Positions 24,501 through 35,087 of a stretch of DNA of 64,000 bases are shown here, piece after piece; position 1 is the stretch's first letter; each line of letters opens with the position of its first letter. Origin of the DNA: Pachypanchax playfairii (lineage: Eukaryota; Chordata; Actinopteri; Cyprinodontiformes; Aplocheilidae); the NCBI GenBank assembly GCA_006937955.1, contig SSNP01000010.1, positions 3,832,763 through 3,896,762 of the forward strand. The letters run 5' to 3'. A program made the position numbers and the translations under genes. The notes under the pieces were generated by a model. It ran no database searches and was not told where the DNA came from. It saw nothing but the letters and a program-made list of their open reading frames with translations.

Positions 24501-27500
24501 TCAACAGATTTAGTAGATGTTCGATAATGTTGTTCTGGACAGTTTTATTCACCTCCTGTAGATTTTTGTTTGAATAATATGCTTTAAACAGTTTCCTGTC
24601 AAGATTCTTTCAGACGTTTATTAGAATGAAGCCCAGCAATAAAAAGCTGTGGAATCTAGAATGATGATATGTTAAGACCATAAAAAAGTTATTTGTAAAA
24701 TGATTCCTATAAATCTAAAATGATAAAAAAAAGCATATTTTCTCTTTTGTAATTTATCTTCACTTTGATTGTTTTTGCAGACTCCTGCATGGAGAACCCT
24801 TGTTTGAATGGAGGCACTTGTGTTGATGGTGAATCATTAAGGTGCCTTTGTTTGCCTGGTTATAGAGGAGACTTCTGTCAAACAGGTGTGACAACAGATC
24901 GTTTCCTACCGCTTCCTTTTTGGCATGTTTCTTAACACGTTTCCCCTCTTATCCACACTGTCTCAGATATGGAGGATTGTGAACCAGGCTGGGAGAAGTT
25001 TCAGGGTTTTTGTTACCGTCATTTTAGCAGACGGCAGAGTTGGGAAGCAGCAGAGCAGCACTGCAGGATGTGTGGAGGACATCTACTGTCCCTAATGACT
25101 CCCGAGGAGCAGGACTACATCAACGGTAACTTACTGAAGAGAGGCAGCTAATCAACAGAAAATAGATATGTAGGAAAAATAATCAAATGCTACTTTAATC
25201 AAAGCAACATTTTGGTAAAGTAAGGACATGTTTTAGGGTGACTGAGTATTTATCACCATCAGTTTACTTTTAAAAATCATATAGACAAACTCTAAAAGAT
25301 CTTTAAATGTTTTCAAACATTACAGAATCCATAAAAACCTCTTATTAACTTCGTAAAGAAGATATGAAATCATGAAGGATGCTGGTGTTACACAAACATT
25401 AAAAAAAACAATCTTACATAAAGTAGAAAGACTCGGGACGTCTGGTCGTTCATTATCTGTGGGGGATCTTGACCTGAACAAACTGCAGCCGTCTCTTTGT
25501 TCCACTCGTGGATCTCCATCTCCAGCATTCCTGCTTTTCAGTTTTTTTGAAAGATCTAAAGTGGTAAAATTTGTCCAGACATGACAATAAAAGCATTTGA
25601 TGTTCTTTAACTTGGAATCTGTTACGGTCGTATAGTGCTGTCAGTGTTTTGACTGTCAGAGGGGCGATGAGACGTTATCTCACATTCCACTCGTTCTCTT
25701 TTTAAACCAACATGGACTGACTAACTGATTGATAAGAAGCTCCAAAAGAGATATGTTACTGAAATTATCATGAAATTTGATAGAAGTGTTTGCAAAAATA
25801 AATAAATAAATCTTATAGTTTGTACTATTTACAATAAAATTGTTAAAGCTATAGTGCGTAACTTTTACATGTCCGTGAATGTCCGTTTCAGCCAAGCCAC
25901 TATTAGAGGAGATGACACAATGCAGATTAAGCCGATCGGCTCCTCAAACATCTCACGGTATTTTTCAATATATATCATTTTTACTTTGCGTGTTGACCGG
26001 CGACATTCCCGCGCTGGCGAGCAGGAAATGACGTCTTTTACATCACAACAAGAAGGGAGGGGGAGGACGAGCGGAGAGTCTCGTAGCAGGAGATCATTCA
26101 CTAACTTGTCAGTTACAAATTAGCAGGCACCTTGTCTCCCGTTTGTAATAAGCTATTTGCGTTTCTGCGGAAAATAAATAAAAAATACAATAATTACCTC
26201 TTCCGAAGAGTCCATCTTTTTTCAACAGCTGTCCTTATTCAAACAGAAGAAAAATGTTGTGGAATCGCAAATCACAGCGGCAGAGGGATAGCGGTTGGGG
26301 GAAGGGGGGTGGGGGGGGGGGGACAGGTGGGCGTACGTCATATGGAAGCGCCAGCTTCATCGTTGTAATAATGCAAAATTCCACTAGGGGGCGACAGAAG
26401 TTACACACTATAGCTTTAATTTAAATATTTTGCTATGTTTTGTTTCATTGATTTATGGACTATATCAATTACATATACTGTATGTATAAAACACTTGTTT
26501 TATTGTAGACAAATATAGAGAATATCAGTGGATTGGACTCAATGACAGAACCATAGAGGGAGATTTTCGCTGGTCAGATGGAAATTCTTTGGTGAGTTTT
26601 ATTGATGGTCCATTTACACATAGTTTACACAATTTTTCAGTCTATTCAGTCTAAGAACCAATTTCTCAGACTATTAAAACCTATAACCGTCAAGATTTTC
26701 TTCAGTTTTTTAAGTATTTGGGTTGTTTTTACTTGCTTCACTTTCTGTCAGCTTTATGAAAACTGGTACAAAGGTCAGCCTGACAGCTACTTCCTGTCCG
26801 GTGAGGACTGCGCGGTGATGGTGTGGCACGACGGCGGTCGCTGGAGTGATGTGCCGTGCAACTACCATCTGTCATACACCTGCAAGAAGGATGTCTGTGA
26901 GTTCTTTTCATTTAAATAATTCCAAAATTGACTTTTGTGGAGTATTTGCTATAAATTTTGACATCTAACGTAAGAAACGCCTTTTTTTTCTAACAGCTTC
27001 CTGTGGCGAGCCCCCTCGTATTCCCCATGCTCAGATATATGGAAAGAAACGGTTGCGTTATGAGACTAACAGCAAGGTGCGATATTACTGTGAGGAAGGA
27101 TTTGTGCAGAAATTGAATCCTGTTATCAAATGTCTGCCTGGCGGCCAGTGGGAGGAGCTTCTGATTACCTGCAAGACCAGTGAGTTTATTATGTTTTCTT
27201 ACTTTTAATCAAACTGTTTGTATTTTTACAAAAATAATTACAAGCTCATGACTTCTAATAAATCATAATAAATAAATGGTTTTCAGAAATCAAGAGTAGT
27301 GGAAATGTGTCTTAAAATGCTGCTAATTTTGACTTATAGTTTTATGACTCTTAAGCCCAGAGTAAAGGGGACCTACATTCCAGAAACTAACTCCAACCTA
27401 AACACACCAAAATGTTCATCAATATATTCATCCAACATAGCATTATAACAGGAAGAGTCTCCTCTACACCATCCATATTTCATCTTATTTGCAACAAGTT

Positions 27501-28427
27501 TTGTGCAGGCAGTGGTAAAGCTTTATATTATGATTTGATGCAAATTTTGGGTTGCAGCTGCAAAGTTTTCAATGATTATTCAATAAAAAGTACTAATATT
27601 TTTAGGCAAGATTGTTTTTTTTTTTCATTTTTTGTTGTATTCTACAATCATTGACAATGAACCAGAAAAAATTGAAGTCATTTTTACACTTCTGATGTAA
27701 TTTTATGAGAGTTTATTTTAGGACTGAAATGTTTGCAATTAGTTTTATAGTTGATCAGAAACATTACATATAAGTGGGGCATGTTATTTTTGGACAAATA
27801 TGTAAAAATTGGCCCAGAGTGGAAGAGGTTTATCACATCCCATAGTTTCATCATGTTCCATTCTTCTTATTGAGTTTATAGTCAGGGTTCTGTGTCTCTT
27901 GTCTTATTTTGGTGATTTCTAACAGAACATCTCTTGTTTCTTTGCTGTATCTTGGATTATTTTCCTCACCTCCTTTGGTTTCTCCCAGATCTTGCTGATT
28001 TAATACATAGTGGCCAGTACAATTATCACCATTTCTCTGCCTTTTTTTTTATTGTTTTTTTGTTACTCTTTCTTAAAACATTTTAAGGATGTGTATTTTC
28101 AAGGATCTTTAGCTCAGTTTTATGATGCAATATTTCCATCATTAGCAGCAAAAGTATTTAAAAGTACTGTTCAAACTTAAAAATAAAACAGTTTAGAATC
28201 CAGGATCATTGTGATTGTTATGAATTCATAAAAAAAACAACACAAAAGTGAAAGTATGATTTCACATTTCAGAAAATATTCACTGCATGATATTATTTTA
28301 TTTTCTTCTAGCTCATACATTAGAAGAGGATCTTAGTACTTCACAACCCGATCAACGTGAGGAGATCACTGGTGCAGCTGCGGAGAAAGCAGCTCCACTT
28401 TTTTGGGACATTAAATGGAATGTTTAA
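18586..28427 (+). CDS. bcan: Brevican, hyaluronan-binding chondroitin sulfate proteoglycan
   Basis: Fourteen coding exons: 18586-18664, 18978-19370, 19720-19894, 20196-20323, 20980-21273, 21364-22152, 22409-23137, 23586-23813, 24781-24885, 24967-25125, 26509-26591, 26752-26896, 26997-27179, 28312-28427; phases close to 1201 aa. Order: signal peptide (1-23), Ig V-like domain (about 27-157, Cys pair in LNLPCLV and FYSCEVQ), two Link modules (about 158-258 and 259-356, four Cys each), a long Ser/Thr/Glu-rich region (about 357-938), one six-Cys EGF (939-973), a C-type lectin domain (974-1102, WIGLNDRTIEGDFRWSDG, GQPDS), one CCP/sushi module (1103-1163) and a short tail. One EGF, not two, and hapln2 next door favour brevican over neurocan. 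Secreted brain matrix protein binding hyaluronan by its N-terminus and tenascin-R by its lectin end. Longer than human (911 aa), through the middle region. Confidence 0.95.
25847..26415. mobile_element. TTAA-flanked inverted-repeat element (MITE-like) in a bcan intron
   Basis: Ends are inverted copies: AGCTATAGTGCGTAACTT at the left and its near-perfect reverse complement at the right (one mismatch in the first 18). TTAA flanks both ends (25843-25846 and 26416-26419), as after piggyBac-type insertion. The 569-bp interior has no transposase frame and contains a G-run (about 26296-26333). It lies in the intron splitting the lectin domain. Superfamily inferred from TTAA only. Confidence 0.8.
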
Positions 28428-29158
28428 ATCTTTGCTGTAAGAAGAGAAAAACAGCATCTCTCCTGTTTTTCTACTTTTCTAAGTTTCCTGTAGAATTTGC
28501 ACATCACAGCTGTATTAGAAAAGCAGTTACACCCAATAATCCTGGACATTTTAAGTTTTGTAATTTCAATCTGCAGATAGAGGATAGTTTAAAATGATTT
28601 TGACACTTTTGAAAAAACTCTTAACTTGGTCATTTTTAAAAACAAAACAGTATTAATTCGATTACTGTTTAATCACCACACACACGCACAAAAAAACAAT
28701 TCTTCACACTATTCCAAAATTTAGAGGCTAAATTTGGTTTGATTTTAAAGAATGCAGCTGGGGGATGATTGGAAAATACGTTTAATTTTACAATTTTTTT
28801 TCTGAAGAATGTCCTTGATTCCAAACAATAATCCCTGTGGTATCCATCAGATAAATGTAATCATGTGTGATATATAACTGTATATTTTGTAATTCTATGT
28901 CAGTAGCATCATGTTAAATTAAACCTGGAAACTACAGAAATCTGAAAATAACAAAATATTTAAACATTACTAAAATTATGATGTAAAATTAATCGTGTTG
29001 CTAGATGATGAATCTGTCCTTCTGTAGTTAAATGTCACCGTGTTCTTTATACACAAAGGGAGGTTATGTATTCAGTCTAAATCTGATTGCTGATGCCACA
29101 CACTGTATTTTTACACAGTTTTAAAAAAATATATTTCCTATGTTGCTGCATTATTTTT
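28428..29158. other. 3' flank of bcan
   Basis: Probably the bcan 3' UTR at its left end; AT-rich, no frame of note. I cannot place the poly(A) site with confidence (ATTAAA occurs near 29525). Confidence 0.4.
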
Positions 29159-29160
29159 TA

Positions 29161-29363
29161 CACCCTAAAAATGGATTGGTTGAAAAAACTACCAATCTAG
29201 TTGGTTAAACCGATAATGGTTCCATTAACCAAAATATTGGTCAAAATTACCAATATCAGTTAGCCCTTTAACCAAAATAGATTGGTCGGACACAAAACTA
29301 CCAACTAAATTGATTAAAATCAACCAATAATTGGTTGAATTTAACCAATATGTTTTTAGAGTG
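29161..29363. mobile_element. Short palindromic MITE full of ATTGGT/ACCAAT words
   Basis: Ends are imperfect inverted repeats (CACCCTAAAAA at left, TTTTTAGAGTG at right), flanked by TA on both sides (29159-29160, 29364-29365). The 203-bp interior repeats ACCAAT or ATTGGT on both strands about ten times, so it could fold back on itself. It has no coding capacity. The CACTCTAAAAA-type end is common in fish interspersed repeats; superfamily not assigned. Confidence 0.7.
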
Positions 29364-29365
29364 TA

Positions 29366-31247
29366 GTTGATTTGTTTCTATTTTTACTGTTTGAACTTAT
29401 TGTGTAACTCAGTTGATTTGTTCCTCACTGGAACCTGTTTCTCCTACTGACACATCATTTGTTGATTTTTTTCAGTGTTAAGATTATAATTGTCTGACTC
29501 ACATTTGCACAGTGCTCACATTTTTATTAAAGCAAAGTATTTTTTTAATATGTCTCAAGTGGCAGGTAGTACATCCAGGTTAAATAAGGTTGAAATACCC
29601 TTCTTTGCAACACTGAAAGGGGATGGAAAATGAATGGATAGCTATGAATGCACCGAGAGTTAAGCATAACAACATTTAGCCAAAGGCATCTGAACAGGCC
29701 ACAACACCAAAGTCTGTGTGGGATGTGAAAGCCAAGCTGTCATGTGATACTACCCTCTTCTTCTAGGGTTTGTTTCATTTGTATGGGCTTCGCTTGTTGT
29801 TTTTCTTTTTCACAGAAATGGAACATTTGTGTTTATTTTTTTTGTGTTGCAGACTGATATGAACTGATCCAACAAGAAAACAAACTGTTAAAATACAGTA
29901 AACAGCAGTTATCTAATCATCTGACAGATTTCTTTCTTACTGCAGGTTATGTCTGTTCTTGTTAAAATATTATACCCAGAAATCTTGTCATATGATATAC
30001 TATAATTTCACACGTGGGCTTGAGATTCAATGCATTAAGTGAAACAAGTCGAATAAATAAATAACTCTTTGAATTTCACATGAACACATTACCTGTGAGT
30101 TGTATGGTGATCATTGACAAGGTGTCACATTTTAAAAGCCTTTTAATAGATAATTTATTAAATTGGAGCTAAAATTTTAACTGTCAGAGAAGAAATTATC
30201 ATCAGTTCCTTGGTGCTTTGTATTCAGGTGACTTTCATTCTTTTATTTTGTTTTAAAATGTTTCTTCAGTAAGGTGAAGCAAGTATTATGATCACAGTTT
30301 AATTTATTCAGAATACAGTGTGGAGGGTTGAATATGTTTTTCTTCATCAAGGAAAGGCAGATATTCTGAAAATGTATCTGATGCGACTTATTCTACTTTT
30401 ATATTTTGGAAAAGTACTGCAGTAGATAAAACCTGGTATAAATTGTTACTCTAATGAACCAAAACCACATGAATCCAGTTAAAAAACAAGAAGCAGTTTT
30501 GTAACTCAGTCTAAATGTTTCCTGCAAAATGTGGTCTGTTTATTTAACTTGTTTAAAGATCCTTAAAGTTACCATAGTAACATTTTATTTGTTTTTATCT
30601 AATTATTAATAAATTGTTTCATCTGAAATGCTGCAACAGACTTTTTTTCTTTCTTGGTCACTTTATTATCTGACGATAAACATTTAAGCAGATGAAACTC
30701 TTATTATTAAAACTGTAAACTAACAAAAGTTACAAAAAAAAAACTTAATATGAAGAACCGTTTTAAGCAGACGAGTCACATGCCGGTTTAATCCTGGTGA
30801 TGCAACTAAAAGTTTCTGAGCAGCTTCCAGAAGTCTGACAACCTACTTAATAAAATGGCACATAAATAAGCAACAACAAATAAGATGGATTAAATCAAGA
30901 ACATAAAATGCACAAAGGAAAAAGGTTTGCAGGGTTGTAGAATGACAACAAAATTTGAATGTGTTTTTAGCAGATTAGTTGAAGATAAAGTCTCTACACT
31001 GCCCGTATGAGTGAGGATAAATATGGCCGTCACAAAGATTCAGTCATTGTGAGGCTTGTTGCCACCAGATGATGCCAGTCAGCCGTTTGTACTGTTTATA
31101 AAGTGGCTTTGTGTTTGTTTCTTCAGCTTCTCAGCAGGTTCACGTTCTATTATATGTTATTTTCTGTCTTATTCAGATAACGTAAGCAGTAACTTAAGTA
31201 GCTTGCCATTCCCAAAGCTTCAAACCTCCCAAAAACTAAAAAACACA
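29366..31247. other. Intergenic DNA between bcan and the solo LTR
   Basis: AT-rich and without a recognised gene, RNA gene or complete repeat. Confidence 0.5.
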
Positions 31248-31253
31248 CAATAC

Positions 31254-32006
31254 TGTCAGGAGCCTGGGTTTTGGGCCTTTGTTTTGCTGTCTTTTGTTTT
31301 ATATTTCCAGCTGTTTTCTCCCACTCTCGCTCTCTGTTCCCTCCTCTGTTTTTCTTCCAGCAGGCACACCTGTGAGTCATCAAGCTCAATCATGTCCTGT
31401 ATAAAGAGCAGGGCTGATCCACAAACAAACGCCAGACCGTTGAGATGCATCCCAGTGACTGTGCTGTCTGAATCAAGTGAAGCTAAGTGTTCTAGGTAAA
31501 GGCAAATCTGTTCACGTTGATCTTGTTCCTTCTATTGCAGGTTATTGTTTCACGGATTTTTGTCACCATGCCTCGGAATCATGTTTTTGGATTATAACTG
31601 TTTTGTGCCTGCTGGAACCATTCTGCCACAACTCATCTCCTTCATAACCACCAAGCCCTGCCTGCTCTCACCACTCGCCTGCCTGCTCTCACCACTCGCC
31701 TGCCTGCTCTCACCACTCGCCTGCCTCTGTACCTGCACCTCCCTTGCTCCTTGGTTCAGCTCGCTCAGGCTCCCCCCTCCCCTTCTGCACCTGTACCCCC
31801 GGATCACGCAAGCCCTTTCCATTACCTTCATCATCATCTCTGGATCCCTGCTCTGCACTAGCTTCCCTCTTATCTTCATACAGATTGCCACAGCCATTGT
31901 CTGCCACGTCACTGTACATATTATCACATTCACTTTGTAAATAAATACCTTTTTACTGAACGCCTGGGTTTTCAGCAATTGGGTCTGGTCTTAGACAATC
32001 ATGACA
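31254..32006 (+). mobile_element. Solo LTR of an LTR retroelement
   Basis: Begins TGTCAGG and ends CATGACA, a short terminal inverted repeat of the TG...CA type. A 6-bp direct repeat CAATAC flanks it (31248-31253 and 32007-32012). Inside, in the correct order for an LTR on the plus strand, are a TATAAA at 31400-31405 and an AATAAA at 31940-31945 about 60 bases before the end. No internal gag/pol is present, so it is a solo LTR left by recombination. Gypsy-like is likely but not shown. Short frames across it are not genes. Confidence 0.78.
31657..31719 (+). repeat. Three tandem copies of a 21-bp unit inside the LTR
   Basis: Three copies of CCTGCCTGCTCTCACCACTCG, essentially identical, lie in the middle of the solo LTR. 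The reverse frame reads as repeated ASGESRQ but is not a protein. Confidence 0.9.
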
Positions 32007-32505
32007 CAATACAAATAAGTGCCCCCTCACATTAATGACATTTAAACTTGGAAGCTCTTTTTGGAGAGTAAATTGACCCATTCACTGCACTTTGGATGTT
32101 TTCTTTGATCTTTTAATGGTTTTTTTAAATCACAAAACTTTAAAACAATTTGCAAAAGTTTTAAAACTAGTATGCAGACATATATATGGAATAATTTACA
32201 CATGAATAATGTTGCTGGTTAATTTGTTTCCCTTTAATGGAAGTTTTAAGAGTGTGAATAAACTCACAGAATCAGGACAGACACACATTAAACTGAAACA
32301 CTGGCATGTTTGAGGTTTTCTTCAGAAGCTATTATTCAGTAAAAGTTGATTGTGTGTACTTTGTCTTGCTGCATGTGCTTCCATCTTGTTAATTATTCAA
32401 TTGATCTCCATTTCTTGTGTCTAAAACAGCTGCAGGAAACATTTCAGTCTTCTATATGTCCAAATCTATTTACAATCGTCTGTTTTGGAATTTTAAAATT
32501 TTTGG

Positions 32506-35087
32506 TTATCTATAGCAATAAGCACCAAAAAGATGTGTTGTTTTATTGGGGAATCCAAAGGAGCGCACCCCTGCCTCTGTGATGCCTCCACAGTTTTTCC
32601 TCGGGCTGGTGATGGGAAACCGTACGCTGCCATCTTTCAGCCAGCCTCCATTGCAATGGTTGTAGTTTTGGAAGCGCCATGCAGCATAAAGCTGGCCAAC
32701 CAATGCTAGCTCACAGCCCCGACGTCTGCAGGCGTGTGCTGCCTGATCGAAGGAGAAGGATCCCGATATGTAGAAGACTGAGCCTTTGACAACAGGATAG
32801 ATTATAAAGAACACAAGTTAAAACCTGGTGCAACTTCATTGAAAATAAAAAGTAAATAAGATAAAATACAGCCTTCAGCTCATCAGCTGGATATTTATTG
32901 TCTTTTTATTATCATTTCGCCTTTATGGTCTTTTTGTAAACAGGAAAATCAAGCTTCTGTTACAGTTTACTTTCTGACTTACCAGATATCTGGGAGGTGA
33001 AGCAGAACGCATCAAACCGATCATGTTTCTTATCTTTTGGGCCATAACTTCGTATGCCTGGTGGCAGCTTCCCTCCACAGACGGGTCGAGGATGAACAAT
33101 CGGGTAGTGAACTGTCCCATCCTGAAGCCAACCTGCGTTGCACCAGTCCAGACCCTCAGTCCAAGCTGTAGGTGGAGACAGGATGAGCTTTCAAAGCCAA
33201 GTTGTACACAAAATATCACTGATGTTGTTAAAGAAATGGTTTAGACAGTTTATGGTACCTCTGTAGAGCTGGTTGTATGTGGCTAATATACCATCTTGTT
33301 CAGCACAAGCTTTTGTGGCTTCATGGAACGTGAACTTATAGCGGCCGTTTTTACTTTGATATGGGAAGACCACACCTGGAAATAAAATTAATGTTTGTTT
33401 TGTTTGAGTCCTAATGTAAATAATGCCCACAAGTAAGTACAAGCACATTTTAAATTCAGATTTTACAGTAAAACTGGCAGATATCAAACATCTTAATCTG
33501 CTGTAGAAGAAGGATGCACCTAAACTCATAGTCAGTCAGTGATAATGATCACCCGCTTGTTCCTGTTTAGGGTCACGAGTCATTGGGCGAGAGGCGGGGT
33601 TACACCTGAACAGATCACCAGTCCGTCACAGGGCCACATATACACAGAAAACCATTCACACCTAGGGATAATTTAGATTTGGCAATTAACTGCAATCATA
33701 TTTTTTGTCTGTGGGAAGAAGTCTGGGTCCCCAGAGAACAGCCATCCATGCATGCACAGTGAGAACATGCAAACTTCATGCAGAAAGGTCCCAACCTGGT
33801 TTCGAACCCAGGACGGTGCTCCCTATTGCTCCACTCTGCAGCCCCAAACTCAAAGTATTTAACATTTTCAACAGATACTAGTAACTGATCTAATTACCTT
33901 CAATCCTCAAAGTGATGACAACGTTCTCATCCTCTATTCCATTTATCAGCTCACAGCGATACCTGCCGCCATCTTGCAGCTCTAGGTGACCGAGCTGCAG
34001 GGAGGCGTCCATGGTGTGAGCCCTCAGGAGGGAAGCCCGCTGTCCAAGATCACCATATGGTCTGAAGGCATTTGCATTAGATATCATGATAATGTTCTCT
34101 TGTCCATTAGGCTCAAGCTCCAACTTTGTCCATTTAATCTTGTAATGACTTGGTTTGGTTCTCAGGATGCACGGCAAGGTGACATTATCCCCCCTTCGGC
34201 CAGCGACTTCCACATGCACAGGCGGCTCAAGCAGGTACTGAAGCTTCGTGGTTACTGCAGGTAAAACAGTATCCGCATACTGCTAAACAGCCGAGCCTGA
34301 CAGTCTGTTTTAATTGAAGCATGTAGTTATAAAGGAAAAAAGAAAGTAGCAGCTCTGATAATTAGTTTGTGTATTTATTGTGTATTTACTAACCATGATC
34401 TCTTAAATGTTTTAGATTTACATGATGCTAATCACAGAAGGAAACAGTGGTTACATCTGCAAATCTATCTATTACTGGGAGTTTGTGCTGCTTCAGAAAG
34501 ATTTTTGAAGTCACTGCTGTTGGACAGTTTTTTTAAAATTCTCACTTATTTCACAAAATTGATTTTCTAAAAATCACAGTGATGTCTAACTGACCCGGTT
34601 GAAAGTTCACAAGGAAATAAATAAATCAGCTCAGAACTTCTACTGTGGGTTCTTATCGTTGATCTAATTAAATGTTATCTTGGTTTAAGATAAACTTCAG
34701 ATCAATGAATCCATCAGATCATTCAAGTGTTTTGTGTCTATGTTGAAGCTTTAACACAGATGTTATATTACAAAAAGTAAAACAAAGCCTGTTACATACT
34801 CCACATTCATACTGATTAATGTGTAATATTTAATATGAAACAATTTGGACACTAATTTTAATGTTCTATGATTCAATAACTGATTCATGAAACCTTGTTT
34901 TCTTACAACAACAGCCCATTTTTTTATCTTTGAAAACGTCAAACTCACAGTGACGTGTGACACTTGACAAGGACATTTAGTGATATTGAGTTAAATCAAC
35001 GTCCCTACCTGCTCTGCTGGAGGTATACAGCGCTGCACACCAGGTGAAGCTGTTTGATGTTAATAAAAGGATCAAAACACAGTTCAT
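32506..35087 (-). CDS. hapln2: Hapln2 (Bral1), hyaluronan and proteoglycan link protein
   Basis: Five coding exons on the minus strand (35087-35009, 34254-33898, 33375-33259, 33165-32983, 32783-32506) give 337 aa; human HAPLN2 is about 340. Residues 1-19 are a signal peptide (MNCVLILLLTSNSFTWC). The Ig V-like domain covers about 27-145 (TLPCILR, then GRYRCELINGIEDENVV). Link 1 (about 146-246) contains GVVFPYQ and TEGLDWCNAGWLQDGTVHYP; Link 2 (about 247-337) contains CELALVGQLYAAW, SVRFPITSPR and GVRSFGFPNKTTHLFGAYCYR. These blocks match HAPLN2 better than HAPLN1, 3 or 4. The protein locks hyaluronan to lecticans; mammalian HAPLN2 acts at nodes of Ranvier with brevican and versican V2. It converges on bcan. 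The signal-peptide exon was found from phase and context. Confidence 0.94.
33541..33845. mobile_element. Dispersed teleost repeat in a hapln2 intron
   Basis: The stretch with GGGTCACG, GGCGAGAGGCGGGGTTACAC, CAGTCCGTCACAGGGCC, CATGCACAGTGAGAACATGC and CGAACCCAGGACGGTGCT matches, from memory, a very common interspersed repeat of fish genomes (probably a LINE 3' end). It sits between the Ig exon and the first Link exon. Exact family not assigned. Confidence 0.65.

Noticed and set aside
18586..28427. Neurocan instead of brevican
   Set aside because: Only one EGF module is present and the neighbours (hapln2, isg20l2, mettl25b, rhbg) are those of BCAN; NCAN lies next to HAPLN4.
31545..31978. Overlapping frames of 128-131 codons
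   Set aside because: They lie inside the solo LTR and include its tandem repeats; no gag, pol or env similarity.
32500..32515. TTTGGTTATCTATAGCAATA as a miR-9-like sequence
   Set aside because: Only the first part resembles mature miR-9; it overlaps the last codons of hapln2 and has no hairpin partner.
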